In this document: positions 1 to 10,684 of the stretch, piece by piece
How positions within the stretch are numbered: position 1 is the first letter of the stretch
Layout: every line of letters starts with the position of its first letter
Assembly (NCBI GenBank): GCA_050289385.1
Contig: JBNKFQ010000204.1
Location: forward strand, 1-64,000
Origin: JBNKFQ01 sp050289385
GTDB taxonomy: Bacteria > Pseudomonadota > Gammaproteobacteria > Pseudomonadales > Porticoccaceae
Direction of reading: 5' to 3'
Length of the DNA stretch: 64,000 nucleotides
Program-made: the position numbers and the translations under genes
The notes under the pieces: model-generated
What the model was told of the DNA's origin: nothing
Databases searched by the model: none
What the model saw: the letters and a program-made list of their open reading frames with translations, nothing else

Positions 1-2067
1 AGGTTGCTTCAATTGCAGACGCTCAATCATTTGCTGGAAACGCTCACGATCTTCAGCACGGTCAATAGCTTCTGGACTGGTACCAATAATAGGCACGCCT
101 TCGGCCTCCAAGGCGCGAGCAAGCTTCAATGGTGTTTGACCACCAAACTGCACAATTACACCTTTGGGCTTTTCTTTAGCCACGATTTCCAACACATCTT
201 CCAAAGTAACGGGCTCAAAATAGAGTCGATCAGAGGTATCGTAATCGGTAGAGACCGTTTCCGGATTGCAGTTAACCATAATGGTTTCATAACCATCTTC
301 ACGCATGGCTAATGCTGCGTGCACACAACAATAATCAAACTCAATACCCTGACCAATTCGGTTAGGCCCGCCCCCCAGCACCATGATCTTGTCGCGACCA
401 GAGGGGTTTGACTCGCACTCTTCTTCATAGGTGGAATACATATAGGCGGTATCAGTACTAAACTCTGCAGCACAGGTATCAACGCGCTTATAAACGGGAT
501 AAACGTCAAGCTTGTGTCGATGATTACGCACTGTTTTTTCGCTAACACCTAACAGCACGCTCAAGCGCTTATCTGAGAAACCTTTGCGCTTCAGTAAGCG
601 CATGGTATCGGCATCGACTTCCGTCAATGGTTTTGATGCGAGCGCCATTTCAATATCGATCAACTCTTTAATTTGGATCAAAAACCACGGGTCGATTCTA
701 GAGATATCAAATACTGCCTCGACACTCATGCCCGCGCGGAAGGCGTCGCCCACGTACCAAATACGCTCAGCACTTGGCGTCGACAAGTCGCGGCGGATAG
801 CCGACATCGCATCATCACTGGTCAGATCCACGATGGGCTCAAAACCTGACGATCCAACCTCAAGGCCGCGGAGAGCTTTTTGGATAGACTCCTGGAATGT
901 CCGCCCAATGGCCATGACCTCACCCACAGATTTCATCTGGGTAGTTAGGCGTGCATCAGCTTCACCAAACTTCTCGAAGGTAAAGCGTGGAACCTTTGTC
1001 ACAACATAATCAATTGATGGCTCAAACGATGCCGGTGTAGCACCACCCGTAATATCGTTCTGCAGCTCATCCAGGGTATAACCCACAGCCAGCTTGGCAG
1101 CCACTTTCGCAATAGGAAAACCGGTAGCCTTCGATGCCAATGCCGATGACCGCGAAACTCGCGGATTCATCTCAATGACCACCAGGCGGCCATCTTCTGG
1201 GTTAACCGCAAACTGCACATTTGACCCACCGGTTTCAACACCGATTTCGCGCAGCACCGCCAGAGAAGCATTGCGCATAATCTGAAGTTCTTTATCAGTC
1301 AGTGTTTGCGCTGGGGCGACGGTAATAGAATCACCGGTGTGAACCCCCATGGGGTCGAAGTTTTCAATAGAGCAAACGATAATGCAGTTGTCGTTTTTAT
1401 CGCGGACAACCTCCATTTCGTACTCTTTCCAACCCAACAAGGATTCGTCAATTAACAATTCATTAGTAGGCGAAAGATCAAGACCACGTAAACAGATCTC
1501 TTCAAACTCTTTCCAGTTATAGGCAATACCACCCCCAGAGCCACCCATCGTAAACGACGGACGAATAATCACTGGAAAACCAAACTTTTTCGGCACTTCC
1601 AATGCTTCTTCAAGTGTATGCACAATATCTGCCCGAGCGCATTCAAGCCCGATTTTCTTCATGGCTTTATCAAACGCATTGCGATCTTCAGCCTTATGAA
1701 TAGCCTCATAGTTAGCGCCGATCAATTCAACGCCGAACTCTTTCAAGACACCATTTTCGTGCAGCGCCAACGCACAATTAAGCGCGGTCTGACCACCCAT
1801 TGTCGGCAGAATCGCATCGGGGCGCTCTTTCTCAACAATTTTTGCAACCGTCTTCCATTCAATAGGCTCGATATAGGTGGCATCGGCCATGGCAGGATCA
1901 GTCATAATGGTGGCTGGATTAGAGTTCACCAGAATTACCCGGTAACCCTCTTCACGCAAGGCTTTACAGGCTTGGGCGCCCGAATAATCAAATTCACAGG
2001 CTTGGCCGATAACAATCGGGCCAGCGCCAATAATCAAAATACTTTTTATGTCTGTACGCTTAGGCAT
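1..2067 (-). CDS. carB: Carbamoyl-phosphate synthase large subunit, N-terminal 689 residues (cut by window edge)
   Basis: The gene makes carbamoyl phosphate from bicarbonate, ammonia and two ATP, for arginine and pyrimidine synthesis, as a cytoplasmic complex with CarA. The start is ATG at 2067 (MPKRTDIKS), giving the usual N-terminus of the family with the dinucleotide-like loop [17 protein letters not shown]. The N-terminal ATP-grasp half (carboxyphosphate synthesis, for example the [12 protein letters not shown] stretch), the oligomerisation region and the start of the second half ([18 protein letters not shown]) are all in frame. The frame is open to base 1, so roughly the last third lies outside the window. 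It follows carA after 58 bases and is surely cotranscribed. No frameshift or missing motif is visible. Confidence 0.97.
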   Translation of the reverse strand, partial: MPKRTDIKSILIIGAGPIVIGQACEFDYSGAQACKALREEGYRVILVNSNPATIMTDPAMADATYIEPIEWKTVAKIVEKERPDAILPTMGGQTALNCALALHENGVLKEFGVELIGANYEAIHKAEDRNAFDKAMKKIGLECARADIVHTLEEALEVPKKFGFPVIIRPSFTMGGSGGGIAYNWKEFEEICLRGLDLSPTNELLIDESLLGWKEYEMEVVRDKNDNCIIVCSIENFDPMGVHTGDSITVAPAQTLTDKELQIMRNASLAVLREIGVETGGSNVQFAVNPEDGRLVVIEMNPRVSRSSALASKATGFPIAKVAAKLAVGYTLDELQNDITGGATPASFEPSIDYVVTKVPRFTFEKFGEADARLTTQMKSVGEVMAIGRTFQESIQKALRGLEVGSSGFEPIVDLTSDDAMSAIRRDLSTPSAERIWYVGDAFRAGMSVEAVFDISRIDPWFLIQIKELIDIEMALASKPLTEVDADTMRLLKRKGFSDKRLSVLLGVSEKTVRNHRHKLDVYPVYKRVDTCAAEFSTDTAYMYSTYEEECESNPSGRDKIMVLGGGPNRIGQGIEFDYCCVHAALAMREDGYETIMVNCNPETVSTDYDTSDRLYFEPVTLEDVLEIVAKEKPKGVIVQFGGQTPLKLARALEAEGVPIIGTSPEAIDRAEDRERFQQMIERLQLKQP

Positions 2068-2118
2068 GGTCGTCTATTCAGTCTGCTTGCAAGTTAACAA
2101 ATTAAGGGGTTAGGCACT

Positions 2119-2135
2119 GCCCAGTTTAACTGGGC
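2119..2135 (-). other. Perfect 17-base palindrome over the carA stop codon
   Basis: GCCCAGTT-T-AACTGGGC spans the carA TAA stop (2126-2128). In the carAB transcript it would form a compact hairpin just ahead of carB. No U run follows, so it is not an ordinary terminator. A role in mRNA processing or in the CarA/CarB ratio is only inference. Confidence 0.35.
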
Positions 2136-3328
2136 AAGCGCGCTTGCATGAGTTCAATAAAGTGATCAAACAAAGGCGCCACATCATGTGGGCCAGGGCT
2201 AGCTTCGGGGTGTCCCTGAAAACTAAACGCGGGCTTATCCGTTCGCTCAATACCCTGCAATGATTGATCGAAAAGCGATTTATAGGTCGCCTTTACATTA
2301 GCAGGCAAGCTGGCTTCATCAACCGCAAAGCCATGGTTCTGAGCGGTAATCATGACTTCACCCGTCTCGAGGTTTTGTACCGGGTGGTTACCACCATGAT
2401 GACCAAATTTCATTTTGGCAGTTTTGGCACCGCACGCCAGAGCGAGCAATTGGTGACCAAGACAGATGCCGAAGATGGGGATATCAGTTTCTAAAAAGGC
2501 TTTGATTGCGCTAATGGCATAGTCACACGGTTCTGGATCACCAGGGCCATTAGAGAGGAAAATACCATCAGGTTTCAGCGCCAATACGTCGGCAGCAGAT
2601 GTTTTTGCGGGCACCACAGTCAAGTCACAACCACGATCAACCAGCATACTAAGGATATTGCGCTTCACACCAAAATCGTAGGCAACAACTTTGAAAGGCT
2701 TGTGTTCGCAATCGGTAAAGCCCTGACCTAACTGCCAGCTACCCTCGGCCCAGGCATATGCCTCGTTGGTCGTTACATCCTGTGCGAGATCGAGGCCTTT
2801 CAATCCAGAAAAAGCCTTCGCTTCTTCTTTGGCTTTTTCAATATCATCTTCTGAAATGACATCTGCAGCAAGAACACAGCCGTTTTGTGCGCCCTTATCT
2901 CTTAACAAACGCGTCAGCCTGCGTGTATCAATTTCGGCAATTCCGACGACGTTGCGTTCTTTCAGATAAGAGTCCAGAGATTGCTCACTACGGAAATTAC
3001 TCGCAACCAGCGACAGGTCGCGAATCACCAAACCTGCAGACCAAATAGCTCCAGATTCTTCATCCTCTCTGTTCACACCAACATTGCCAATATGCGGGTA
3101 AGTCAAGGTGACAATTTGTCGCGCATAAGACGGATCCGTCAGGATCTCTTGGTAACCGGTCATAGACGTGTTGAAGACAACTTCTCCGACCGACTTCCCT
3201 GCTGCTCCGATCGCCACACCCCGAAAAACACTGCCATCTTCCAACACCAGTACTGCGGGTTGCTTCGCCCCAGATAAAAGAGCCCCAGTAATCAAATCCA
3301 CCTCCAAACAGTGTTGCGGAGAGTCCAT
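2126..3328 (-). CDS. carA: Carbamoyl-phosphate synthase small (glutaminase) subunit
   Basis: This is the class I glutamine amidotransferase subunit that hydrolyses glutamine and passes ammonia to CarB. The N-terminal CarA domain ([29 protein letters not shown]) is followed by the amidotransferase domain with the nucleophile elbow GICLGHQ (Cys near residue 289) and the His/Glu pair in [11 protein letters not shown]. The 400-residue reading starts at ATG 3328, about 18 residues longer than the E. coli protein. A TTG at 3295, preceded by GGAGG with five bases spacing, would give a more typical N-terminus, so the start is uncertain. It is separated from the upstream chemoreceptor gene by a terminator and probably has its own promoter in the 394-base gap. 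Confidence 0.97.
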   Translation of the reverse strand: MDSPQHCLEVDLITGALLSGAKQPAVLVLEDGSVFRGVAIGAAGKSVGEVVFNTSMTGYQEILTDPSYARQIVTLTYPHIGNVGVNREDEESGAIWSAGLVIRDLSLVASNFRSEQSLDSYLKERNVVGIAEIDTRRLTRLLRDKGAQNGCVLAADVISEDDIEKAKEEAKAFSGLKGLDLAQDVTTNEAYAWAEGSWQLGQGFTDCEHKPFKVVAYDFGVKRNILSMLVDRGCDLTVVPAKTSAADVLALKPDGIFLSNGPGDPEPCDYAISAIKAFLETDIPIFGICLGHQLLALACGAKTAKMKFGHHGGNHPVQNLETGEVMITAQNHGFAVDEASLPANVKATYKSLFDQSLQGIERTDKPAFSFQGHPEASPGPHDVAPLFDHFIELMQARLPS

Positions 3329-3722
3329 AAGAGTGAGGTTTAGGCCTTACACAAGATGCCTGACCTATAAACTCTAACTGCTAGACCCAAATTCTAATTT
3401 TAAAAACAAACCGTATTCACAGGCGGCCACACTAAACCTTTGCGCCAGTCGCAATCCTAGTGCCCTGAATAATGTCATCAGGGAAACAATGGCAAATTCA
3501 ATAATGTAGTGTAGGTAATTACTGGCAAACTACCACAGGAAGTAGACCTGAAAAAAAGCGAGGCAAAACAATGGTTTAGCCTCGCTTTGGGTCATCCTGT
3601 AAGACTGGAACTGCTTTCGCGGTCTATCTCAAGCGCTATTGCCTTTAAGGCCTGCCTAATCTAGGGCCGTATTTTACGGGATCAAGCCCTACACTGTCCA
3701 CGCTCAATAAGGCCTATTTCAA
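3329..3722. other. Intergenic region between carA and the chemoreceptor gene
   Basis: No gene is visible in these 394 bases. The stretch holds one clear rho-independent terminator for the upstream minus-strand genes (3551-3588). The remaining 220 bases next to carA should contain the carAB promoter, but I cannot point to a convincing -35/-10 pair. Confidence 0.6.
3551..3588 (-). terminator. Rho-independent terminator downstream of the chemoreceptor gene
   Basis: On the minus strand a 10-bp perfect stem (AAAGCGAGGC with GCCTCGCTTT) and a 14-base loop run into seven consecutive T. It lies 135 bases after the chemoreceptor stop and would isolate carAB from upstream transcription. Confidence 0.85.
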
Positions 3723-5330
3723 TTACAACTTAAATTGGCCCACAATATTGGCCATTCGAGCAGCCATTTGAGCCAATCCAGCCGTACTGGAGGCAATCTC
3801 TACGGCACCTTCGGAAGTTTGTCGAGCAACGGAAGATATATTATCGATATTGCGCTCCATTTCTCGAGTCGCAGCGCTTTGCTCTTCAGACGCGCTGGCA
3901 ATTTGATTAGTCTTGTCGCGGATAGAACTAACCCCTTCAGTTATTGCCTCCAGAGAATCACTGGCTTCCGACGCCTGCGCCACCGAGGCGCTCGCTTGCG
4001 AAGTACCTGTCTCCATCATTTGTACAGCCTCACGCGCACCAGCCTGGAGGCGCTCAATCATCTCCTGAATTTCCTGAGTGGAAGTTTGCGTTCGTGATGC
4101 CAAGGTTCGCACTTCATCAGCCACTACCGCAAAACCTCTACCTTGCTCTCCGGCGCGAGCAGCCTCAATAGCTGCGTTGAGGGCTAGTAAATTCGTCTGC
4201 TCGGCAATACCACGAATCACATCCAATACAGAACCAATATTATCGGTCTCCTGACGAAGCTTATCGATCACTTCTGATGCGGTATTAATGTCTCTGGCCA
4301 AACTTTCAATCTGTTTCATAGCTGCAGCGACAACACTTTTACCTGACTTCGCCTCTTTGTCAGCTTGCTCAGCATTGCTGGCAGCCTCACCAACATTGCG
4401 TGCGACATCTTCGACAACGGAAGCCATCTCACGTACCGCAGTTACCACTTGCTGAATCTCTGACTGCTGGCTCACTACGCCACGCTCAGTTTCTTTTGAA
4501 GTTTGAGAAAGCTTTTCGGCATTTGCGTTTAGCTCAGTCACCGTCATGGCGACATCACCAATAATATGATGCACCTTCTCTATAAAAATATTAAACCACT
4601 GCGATAGCTGGGCGACTTCGTCCTTGCCCGATACCGGCAAACGACGACTCAAATCGCCCTCACCTTCAGCAATATCACGCAACGCGTCCACAACTGCATT
4701 AACCGGTTTCACGATACCCGCCTGCACTACGTAGGCAAAGCCGGCTGCCAATGCACTCACCAGAAGAACAACAATAACTGCACCACCAATAGCACTAGCT
4801 ACGGCCTCATCCACTTCTGCGAGGTTAATACGCATATATATAGCGCCGATACGTGTTCCACCCGACTCAATCGATTCGGTTAAGGTCAGATAGCCATCTT
4901 TTGTGTCGACACCAATACTGCCCGGTCGAGAAGGTGCTGAATTTGGAAGCGCGCCGCCCGGCTTTTCACCACTGGCGTACCACGCAAACGGCTCGCCGTT
5001 CTTATAGATAACGGCAGTTTCCACCCTTGGACTGACTTTTAAAGAACCAAGCGCATCACCTGCTGAAACCTTGTCATCAAAAGCCATCGCACCCGCCGTC
5101 GCGCCACCAAGCACTTTAGCCAAGGTCCGCGAATCTTCGACAATAGTGTCCTCAACGGCGGTGATCTGCGAACCCACCTGAACCACGGTGGTCACAATGA
5201 CAGCAATGATACTGGTGAGAGTTACACTCAACAGTACCTTCCACTTCAACGAAAGATTGCCCATGCCCATAATAAAACCTGTTTTGTTATTTAACCGTTG
5301 ATTGACCGACTGCTTAACCACATTCGCCAT
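3723..5330 (-). CDS. Methyl-accepting chemotaxis protein with CHASE8-like sensor
   Basis: This is an inner-membrane chemoreceptor that would signal through CheW/CheA. Order seen: TM1 about 30-50 ([18 protein letters not shown]), a periplasmic region about 51-181 with the pattern of CHASE8 sensors ([29 protein letters not shown]), TM2 about 182-204, HAMP about 205-258, then a signalling domain with the conserved hairpin tip ([23 protein letters not shown] split around residues 380-402). There is no C-terminal NWETF-type tether for CheR/CheB. The start is uncertain: ATG 5330 and the internal ATGs near residue 21 all lack a clear Shine-Dalgarno. No other chemotaxis genes are nearby. It interrupts the usual dapB-carA adjacency, so it was probably inserted here. 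The ligand is unknown. Confidence 0.93.
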   Translation of the reverse strand: MANVVKQSVNQRLNNKTGFIMGMGNLSLKWKVLLSVTLTSIIAVIVTTVVQVGSQITAVEDTIVEDSRTLAKVLGGATAGAMAFDDKVSAGDALGSLKVSPRVETAVIYKNGEPFAWYASGEKPGGALPNSAPSRPGSIGVDTKDGYLTLTESIESGGTRIGAIYMRINLAEVDEAVASAIGGAVIVVLLVSALAAGFAYVVQAGIVKPVNAVVDALRDIAEGEGDLSRRLPVSGKDEVAQLSQWFNIFIEKVHHIIGDVAMTVTELNANAEKLSQTSKETERGVVSQQSEIQQVVTAVREMASVVEDVARNVGEAASNAEQADKEAKSGKSVVAAAMKQIESLARDINTASEVIDKLRQETDNIGSVLDVIRGIAEQTNLLALNAAIEAARAGEQGRGFAVVADEVRTLASRTQTSTQEIQEMIERLQAGAREAVQMMETGTSQASASVAQASEASDSLEAITEGVSSIRDKTNQIASASEEQSAATREMERNIDNISSVARQTSEGAVEIASSTAGLAQMAARMANIVGQFKL

Positions 5331-5651
5331 CGCTACAGACGAATATATTGTTTCAGCGAACGAATTGGAAAGGCGAGCTGGCAGACCACTCTTATTAGGT
5401 TATCGCTCTTTATTTAAAATACTTTAACGCCGTATGCAGCTATTTGTTACCGCGACACCAAGACGCTCATTAAAACCAGAAAACTCACTGAAATTCAAAG
5501 GGAAAACGCACTTTTCCTAGAATTTGTGAAAAGTATAACGAGGGAAAGGTTAATCGTAGGCGCATTTCCTGCTCTACACCCTACCCCGAATATCAAAGAG
5601 GAGGAAGTGAATGAGACTCAAAAGGGGCAACCAAGGCAGCCCACTTAAAGA
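5331..5651. other. Intergenic region between the chemoreceptor gene and dapB
   Basis: No gene or convincing terminator is visible in these 321 bases, which should hold the promoter of the chemoreceptor gene and the 3' end of the dapB transcript. Confidence 0.5.
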
Positions 5652-6458
<807 letters not shown>

Positions 6459-6508
6459 TTACTTCCTATTGAGGGCACCATTAATACTAAAAGCCAACAA
6501 TTGGCACA

Positions 6509-7639
6509 TTAGATTTTCATGTCGCCAAAAAAGTTCTTCATTCCCTCAAACCAGGTATTTTGTTTTGGGGAATTAGCATTGCCTTTCATCGACGCCTGCA
6601 ACTCTCGCAACAAGTCTTTTTGCTTACTGCTCAGATTAACCGGAGTCTCCAACACAACCCGACAAAGCAAGTCTCCAGCCGCTCCACCGCGCACCGGCGC
6701 AACACCTTTGGCACGTAAGCGAAACAACTTACCGGTTTGCGTTTCTGGTGGCACTTTAAGCTTTACTCGGCCATCCAACGTCGGCACCTCTAGCTCTCCA
6801 CCAAGCGCGGCATCCACAAAGCTAATAGGTACTTCGCAATACAGATTCTTACCTTCGCGCTCAAAAATTTCATGCTGGCGCACAGCAACCTGTACATACA
6901 GATCACCAGAAGGACCGCCATCCGGACCAGCCTCCCCTTCACCTGACAGGCGAATGCGATCACCCGTATCAACCCCCGGAGGAACTTTAACCGACAAGGT
7001 TTTCGTTTCTTCTACACGCCCCTGACCATGACAGTCAGCACAGGGATCAGAAATAATGGCCCCTTTACCACGACAGCTTGGACAAGTCTGCTGCACAGAG
7101 AAGAAGCCTTGCTGCATTCGCACCTGGCCATGACCACCACACGTGGTACAGGTTTGCGGACGACTACCCGCTTTGGCTCCCGAGCCATCACAAGTATTAC
7201 AACCCACCAGAGTCGGAACACGTATTTTAACCGTAGCGCCTCGAACAGCCTCTTCTAGATCCAGCTCCAGGGTATAACGCAAATCTGAACCACGCTGCGG
7301 GCCACCACGGCCTCTGCCACCTTGAGCGCCACCAAAAATATCGCCGAAGACATCACCAAATATATCGCTAAAGCTACCGAACCCTTGTCCGCCGCCACCC
7401 ATGCCACCCTGGCCATCAACACCGGCATGACCAAACTGGTCATAGGCAGCGCGCTTTTGACTATTGGATAACACTTCGTAGGCCTCACTGGCCTCTTTGA
7501 ATTTGTTTTCGGCATCCTTGTCATCCGGATTTCGATCTGGATGAAACTTCATCGCCACGCGGCGATAAGCCTTTTTTAAATCCTTTTCCGAAACATCGCG
7601 CTCGACGCCAAGCACTTCGTAGTAATCGCGTTTAGACAT
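6509..7639 (-). CDS. dnaJ: Chaperone protein DnaJ (Hsp40)
   Basis: This is the co-chaperone that delivers unfolded clients to DnaK and stimulates its ATPase. The 376 residues show the J domain (1-70, with HPD in [10 protein letters not shown]), the Gly/Phe-rich linker (about 75-115), four zinc-binding CxxCxGxG repeats ([32 protein letters not shown] at about 145-210) and the C-terminal substrate-binding beta domains. It lies 137 bases after dnaK, with a stable hairpin in the gap (7708-7755) that may lower dnaJ expression relative to dnaK. Confidence 0.98.
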   Translation of the reverse strand: MSKRDYYEVLGVERDVSEKDLKKAYRRVAMKFHPDRNPDDKDAENKFKEASEAYEVLSNSQKRAAYDQFGHAGVDGQGGMGGGGQGFGSFSDIFGDVFGDIFGGAQGGRGRGGPQRGSDLRYTLELDLEEAVRGATVKIRVPTLVGCNTCDGSGAKAGSRPQTCTTCGGHGQVRMQQGFFSVQQTCPSCRGKGAIISDPCADCHGQGRVEETKTLSVKVPPGVDTGDRIRLSGEGEAGPDGGPSGDLYVQVAVRQHEIFEREGKNLYCEVPISFVDAALGGELEVPTLDGRVKLKVPPETQTGKLFRLRAKGVAPVRGGAAGDLLCRVVLETPVNLSSKQKDLLRELQASMKGNANSPKQNTWFEGMKNFFGDMKI

Positions 7640-7707
7640 ACTTCGCCATTTAAATTATCTGAGATGCAATCTGGACTATCCAGAATCCACCGGGGTTAAA
7701 CTGCAAA

Positions 7708-7755
7708 CGGGACCAGTGCTTACAGAGGCGCTAGCACTCTTCCACACTGATCCCG
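7708..7755 (-). other. Hairpin in the dnaK-dnaJ intergenic transcript
   Basis: Minus-strand RNA can pair CGGGAUCAGUG with CACUGGUCCCG (11 bp, one G-U pair) around a 26-base loop. Only UUU follows, so it is at most a weak terminator. An attenuation or mRNA-processing role between dnaK and dnaJ is inference. Confidence 0.5.
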
Positions 7756-7776
7756 GTAAACACCAGAAGATTTAGC

Positions 7777-9702
7777 TTATTTCTGATCGTCTTTCACTTC
7801 TTCAAACTCAGCATCTACAGCGCCATCTTCTGCTTCAGGCTGCTCCGCCCCAGCATCAGCTGCTCCAGCCTGTGCATTGGCAGCTTGCTCAGCGTACAGT
7901 TTTTGTGCCAAGGAGCTGGAAGCTTCAGTTAACTTAGTCGTTGCCGCTTCCATTTTAGCCTTGTCATCACCCTTAACAGCTTCCTCCGCTTCGGAAATAG
8001 CGGCTTCAATTGCTGCTTTTTCCTCGTCGGTCGCCTTATCACCAGCTTCGGCCAAGGTTTTCTTAGTTGCACTGATCAGCCCGTCAAGCGTATTACGCGC
8101 AGTTACAAGCTCTTCGAACTTCTTGTCAGCTTCAGAATTCGCTTCGGCATCGCGCACCATGTTTTCAATTTCTTCGTCACTCAAACCAGACGATGCTTTG
8201 ATCACGATAGACTGCTCTTTACCGGTAGCTTTGTCTTTCGCACTAACATTCAAAATACCGTTGGCATCGATATCGAAAGTTACTTCGATCTGAGGCATAC
8301 CTCGCGCAGACGGAGGAATATCGGCCAAGTCAAATCGACCCAATGACTTATTTTGTGCAGCTTGTTTACGCTCGCCCTGCACCACATGAATAGTCACTGC
8401 CGTTTGGTTATCTTCTGCGGTAGAGAACACCTGCGACTTTTTCGTTGGAACAGTGGTATTTTTCTCGATCAATGGCGTCGCTACACCACCCATGGTTTCG
8501 ATACCCAAGGTCAGCGGGGTCACATCCAACAAAAGAACATCTTTTACGTCGCCTGACAATACTGCACCCTGAATCGCTGCACCAATAGCTACCGCTTCAT
8601 CCGGGTTTACATCTTTGCGTGGCTCTTTACCAAAGAATTCAGCCACTTTAGCCTGAACCATTGGCATACGTGTCTGACCACCCACCAAAATCACATCATC
8701 AATGGCTGAAACAGAGATGTCAGCATCTTCAATGGCTTGCTTAACCGGTGCCAAAGAGCGCGTTACGAGCTCTTCCACCAAAGACTCCAGCTTAGAGCGC
8801 GTTAATTTAACCACCAAGTGTTTGGGACCCGTTGCATCAGCAGTGATGTAGGGCAAATTCACTTCAGTTTGCTGGCTGGAAGAAAGCTCAATTTTGGCTT
8901 TCTCAGCCGCTTCTTTTAAACGCTGCAGGGCTAGGGGGTCATTATGCAAATCAATGCCATTAGTCTTCTTAAACTCTGCCGCCAAATATTCGATTAAGCG
9001 CATATCGAAATCTTCACCACCCAGGAAGGTGTCACCATTGGTAGACAACACTTCAAACTGGTGCTCGCCATCAACGTCAGCAATTTCAATAATAGAAATA
9101 TCAAAAGTACCACCACCCAGGTCATACACCGCAATAGTACGGTCACCTTTAGCCTTGTCCATGCCATAAGCAAGCGCAGCGGCAGTCGGCTCATTGATAA
9201 TACGCTTTACATCCAGGCCTGCGATCTTACCGGCATCCTTAGTCGCCTGGCGCTGAGAATCGTTAAAGTATGCAGGAACAGTAATTACCGCTTCTGTAAC
9301 TTTCTCACCGAGATAGTCTTCGGCGGTCTTCTTCATTTTTTTCAACACTTCAGCAGAGATTTGTGGTGGCGCCTTTTTATCACCCTTTACTTCTACCCAA
9401 GCGTCGCCATTATCAGCAGCGATAATTTTGTAAGGCACCATGCTGATATCTTTTTGTACAACATCGTCTTTAAACTTACGACCGATCAAACGCTTTACCG
9501 CATATAACGTGTTATGCGGGTTAGTAACTGACTGGCGCTTGGCACTTTGACCAACCAAAATCTCACTATCGTCCGTAAACGCTACGATGGACGGCGTCGT
9601 GCGATCACCTTCAGCATTTTCAATAACTTTTGGCTTGTTGCCTTCTAATACTGAAACACAGGAATTCGTCGTTCCCAAGTCAATACCAATAATTCTACCC
9701 AT
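7777..9702 (-). CDS. dnaK: Molecular chaperone DnaK (Hsp70)
   Basis: This is the ATP-driven general chaperone. The 641 residues are the usual length. The nucleotide-binding domain (1-385) begins [16 protein letters not shown] and contains the Hsp70 signatures [14 protein letters not shown] ([14 protein letters not shown]) and [14 protein letters not shown]. The substrate-binding domain follows the linker VLLLDVTPL, and the tail ends in an acidic EEVKDDQK motif typical of DnaK. It is encoded between grpE and dnaJ. A sigma-32-like promoter candidate sits upstream (9820-9847), in addition to read-through from grpE. Confidence 0.99.
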   Translation of the reverse strand: MGRIIGIDLGTTNSCVSVLEGNKPKVIENAEGDRTTPSIVAFTDDSEILVGQSAKRQSVTNPHNTLYAVKRLIGRKFKDDVVQKDISMVPYKIIAADNGDAWVEVKGDKKAPPQISAEVLKKMKKTAEDYLGEKVTEAVITVPAYFNDSQRQATKDAGKIAGLDVKRIINEPTAAALAYGMDKAKGDRTIAVYDLGGGTFDISIIEIADVDGEHQFEVLSTNGDTFLGGEDFDMRLIEYLAAEFKKTNGIDLHNDPLALQRLKEAAEKAKIELSSSQQTEVNLPYITADATGPKHLVVKLTRSKLESLVEELVTRSLAPVKQAIEDADISVSAIDDVILVGGQTRMPMVQAKVAEFFGKEPRKDVNPDEAVAIGAAIQGAVLSGDVKDVLLLDVTPLTLGIETMGGVATPLIEKNTTVPTKKSQVFSTAEDNQTAVTIHVVQGERKQAAQNKSLGRFDLADIPPSARGMPQIEVTFDIDANGILNVSAKDKATGKEQSIVIKASSGLSDEEIENMVRDAEANSEADKKFEELVTARNTLDGLISATKKTLAEAGDKATDEEKAAIEAAISEAEEAVKGDDKAKMEAATTKLTEASSSLAQKLYAEQAANAQAGAADAGAEQPEAEDGAVDAEFEEVKDDQK

Positions 9703-9819
9703 TTGAATTCTCCAACTTTGCTTAAACTTGCGATCAGCTCAACCTGTTAAAAGGCGCTTGCGCATAATGCTTAACTGTTAATTTTGAGCCCGAAGCTCAC
9801 TTGCTCGGCTTGGACTTGA

Positions 9820-9847
9820 ATATTGGCCCAGTTTGGCGAAATTCAAG
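9820..9847 (-). promoter_or_regulatory. Candidate secondary sigma-32 promoter for dnaK
   Basis: On the minus strand CTTGAA (9847-9842) is followed after 14 bases by GCCAATAT (9827-9820). The -35 is perfect. The -10 matches CCCCATnT at five of seven defined positions. It is weaker than the promoter upstream of grpE. Confidence 0.45.
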
Positions 9848-9875
9848 CCCCGACATCCGTAACACCTGATTTAAA

Positions 9876-10466
9876 TCAAGCCGGCGCCTTAGAAACCACC
9901 ACCATTGCCGGACGCACCAAGCGGCCGTTTAGCGTGTAACCTTTCTGGAACACGTTAAGGACGGTATTGGGCTCTGCATCCGCACTCTCAACCATTGACA
10001 TAGCCTGGTGCAGCTGCGGATCGAACGGCGCGCCAGCCGGATCCACTTCCTCAACCTGATGCCGCTTCAAAGCGTCCAACAGAGTTTTATGAGTCAGCTC
10101 AACACCCTCCAAGACGGCTTTTGTGCCTTCTTGATCTACGTCCATATCGGCCATTGACGTAATGGCCCGCTCCAGATTATCCGCAACGGGCAATACATCA
10201 TTTACGAATTTTTCCAATGCAAACTTGTGGGCTTTTTCAACATCCTGCTCCGCTCGGCGGCGAATATTTTGGACCTCAGCTTGAGCACGAAGAACTTGCT
10301 CATGAGCAGTTTGCAACTCTGCCTGTAAACTTTTTACTTCCTCTTCCAAGTTCACGGCTACGCCTGTCTCAGCTGCGCTGTCTTCACCTCCAGATGTCTC
10401 TGGCGCACCATCTACTACGTCTTCAACCGGTGGGTTTTGCTCTTCGTTTGCCACTCTTATCTCCAA
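9876..10466 (-). CDS. grpE: Nucleotide exchange factor GrpE
   Basis: GrpE releases ADP from DnaK and completes the Hsp70 cycle. The 196 residues have an acidic disordered N-terminus (about 1-45), a long coiled-coil helix (about 45-100, rich in E/Q/A with [22 protein letters not shown]) and the C-terminal beta-wing domain ([43 protein letters not shown]). It is the first gene of the heat-shock operon and is preceded by a near-consensus sigma-32 promoter. Confidence 0.98.
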   Translation of the reverse strand: MEIRVANEEQNPPVEDVVDGAPETSGGEDSAAETGVAVNLEEEVKSLQAELQTAHEQVLRAQAEVQNIRRRAEQDVEKAHKFALEKFVNDVLPVADNLERAITSMADMDVDQEGTKAVLEGVELTHKTLLDALKRHQVEEVDPAGAPFDPQLHQAMSMVESADAEPNTVLNVFQKGYTLNGRLVRPAMVVVSKAPA

Positions 10467-10520
10467 TAACCGAAATTGTCAGCTAAAAAGTCATGTTCGA
10501 TACATGCTGTCAGGCTTTCT

Positions 10521-10548
10521 ATATGGGGACGGCAGCCACACATTCAAG
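10521..10548 (-). promoter_or_regulatory. Sigma-32 heat-shock promoter of grpE-dnaK-dnaJ
   Basis: On the minus strand CTTGAA (10548-10543), a 14-base spacer and CCCCATAT (10528-10521) match the sigma-32 consensus in full. It lies 55 bases upstream of the grpE start. Confidence 0.88.
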
Positions 10549-10617
10549 GCAATCACGAGAGTTTTTACTAAGTCACAAAAGGAACAAGCATCAGAGGGGT
10601 AGTTAGGTGCATAAAAA

Positions 10618-10637
10618 TACTGTATAAATAGACAGCT
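10618..10637. promoter_or_regulatory. LexA (SOS) box in front of recN
   Basis: TACTGTATAAATAGACAGCT contains the invariant CTGT-N8-ACAG of gammaproteobacterial LexA boxes with an AT-rich centre. It lies 47 bases before the recN start and predicts SOS induction of recN. Confidence 0.88.
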
Positions 10638-10684
10638 TTCGACCTAAATCCAATTTATTGTGCCGCAATTCGTGGGACGCTAAC

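Noticed and set aside
9781..9815. Hairpin with a UUCG-like loop between grpE and dnaK
   Set aside because: The stem is only four to five base pairs and is followed by AAAATT on the minus strand, so it is not a credible terminator.
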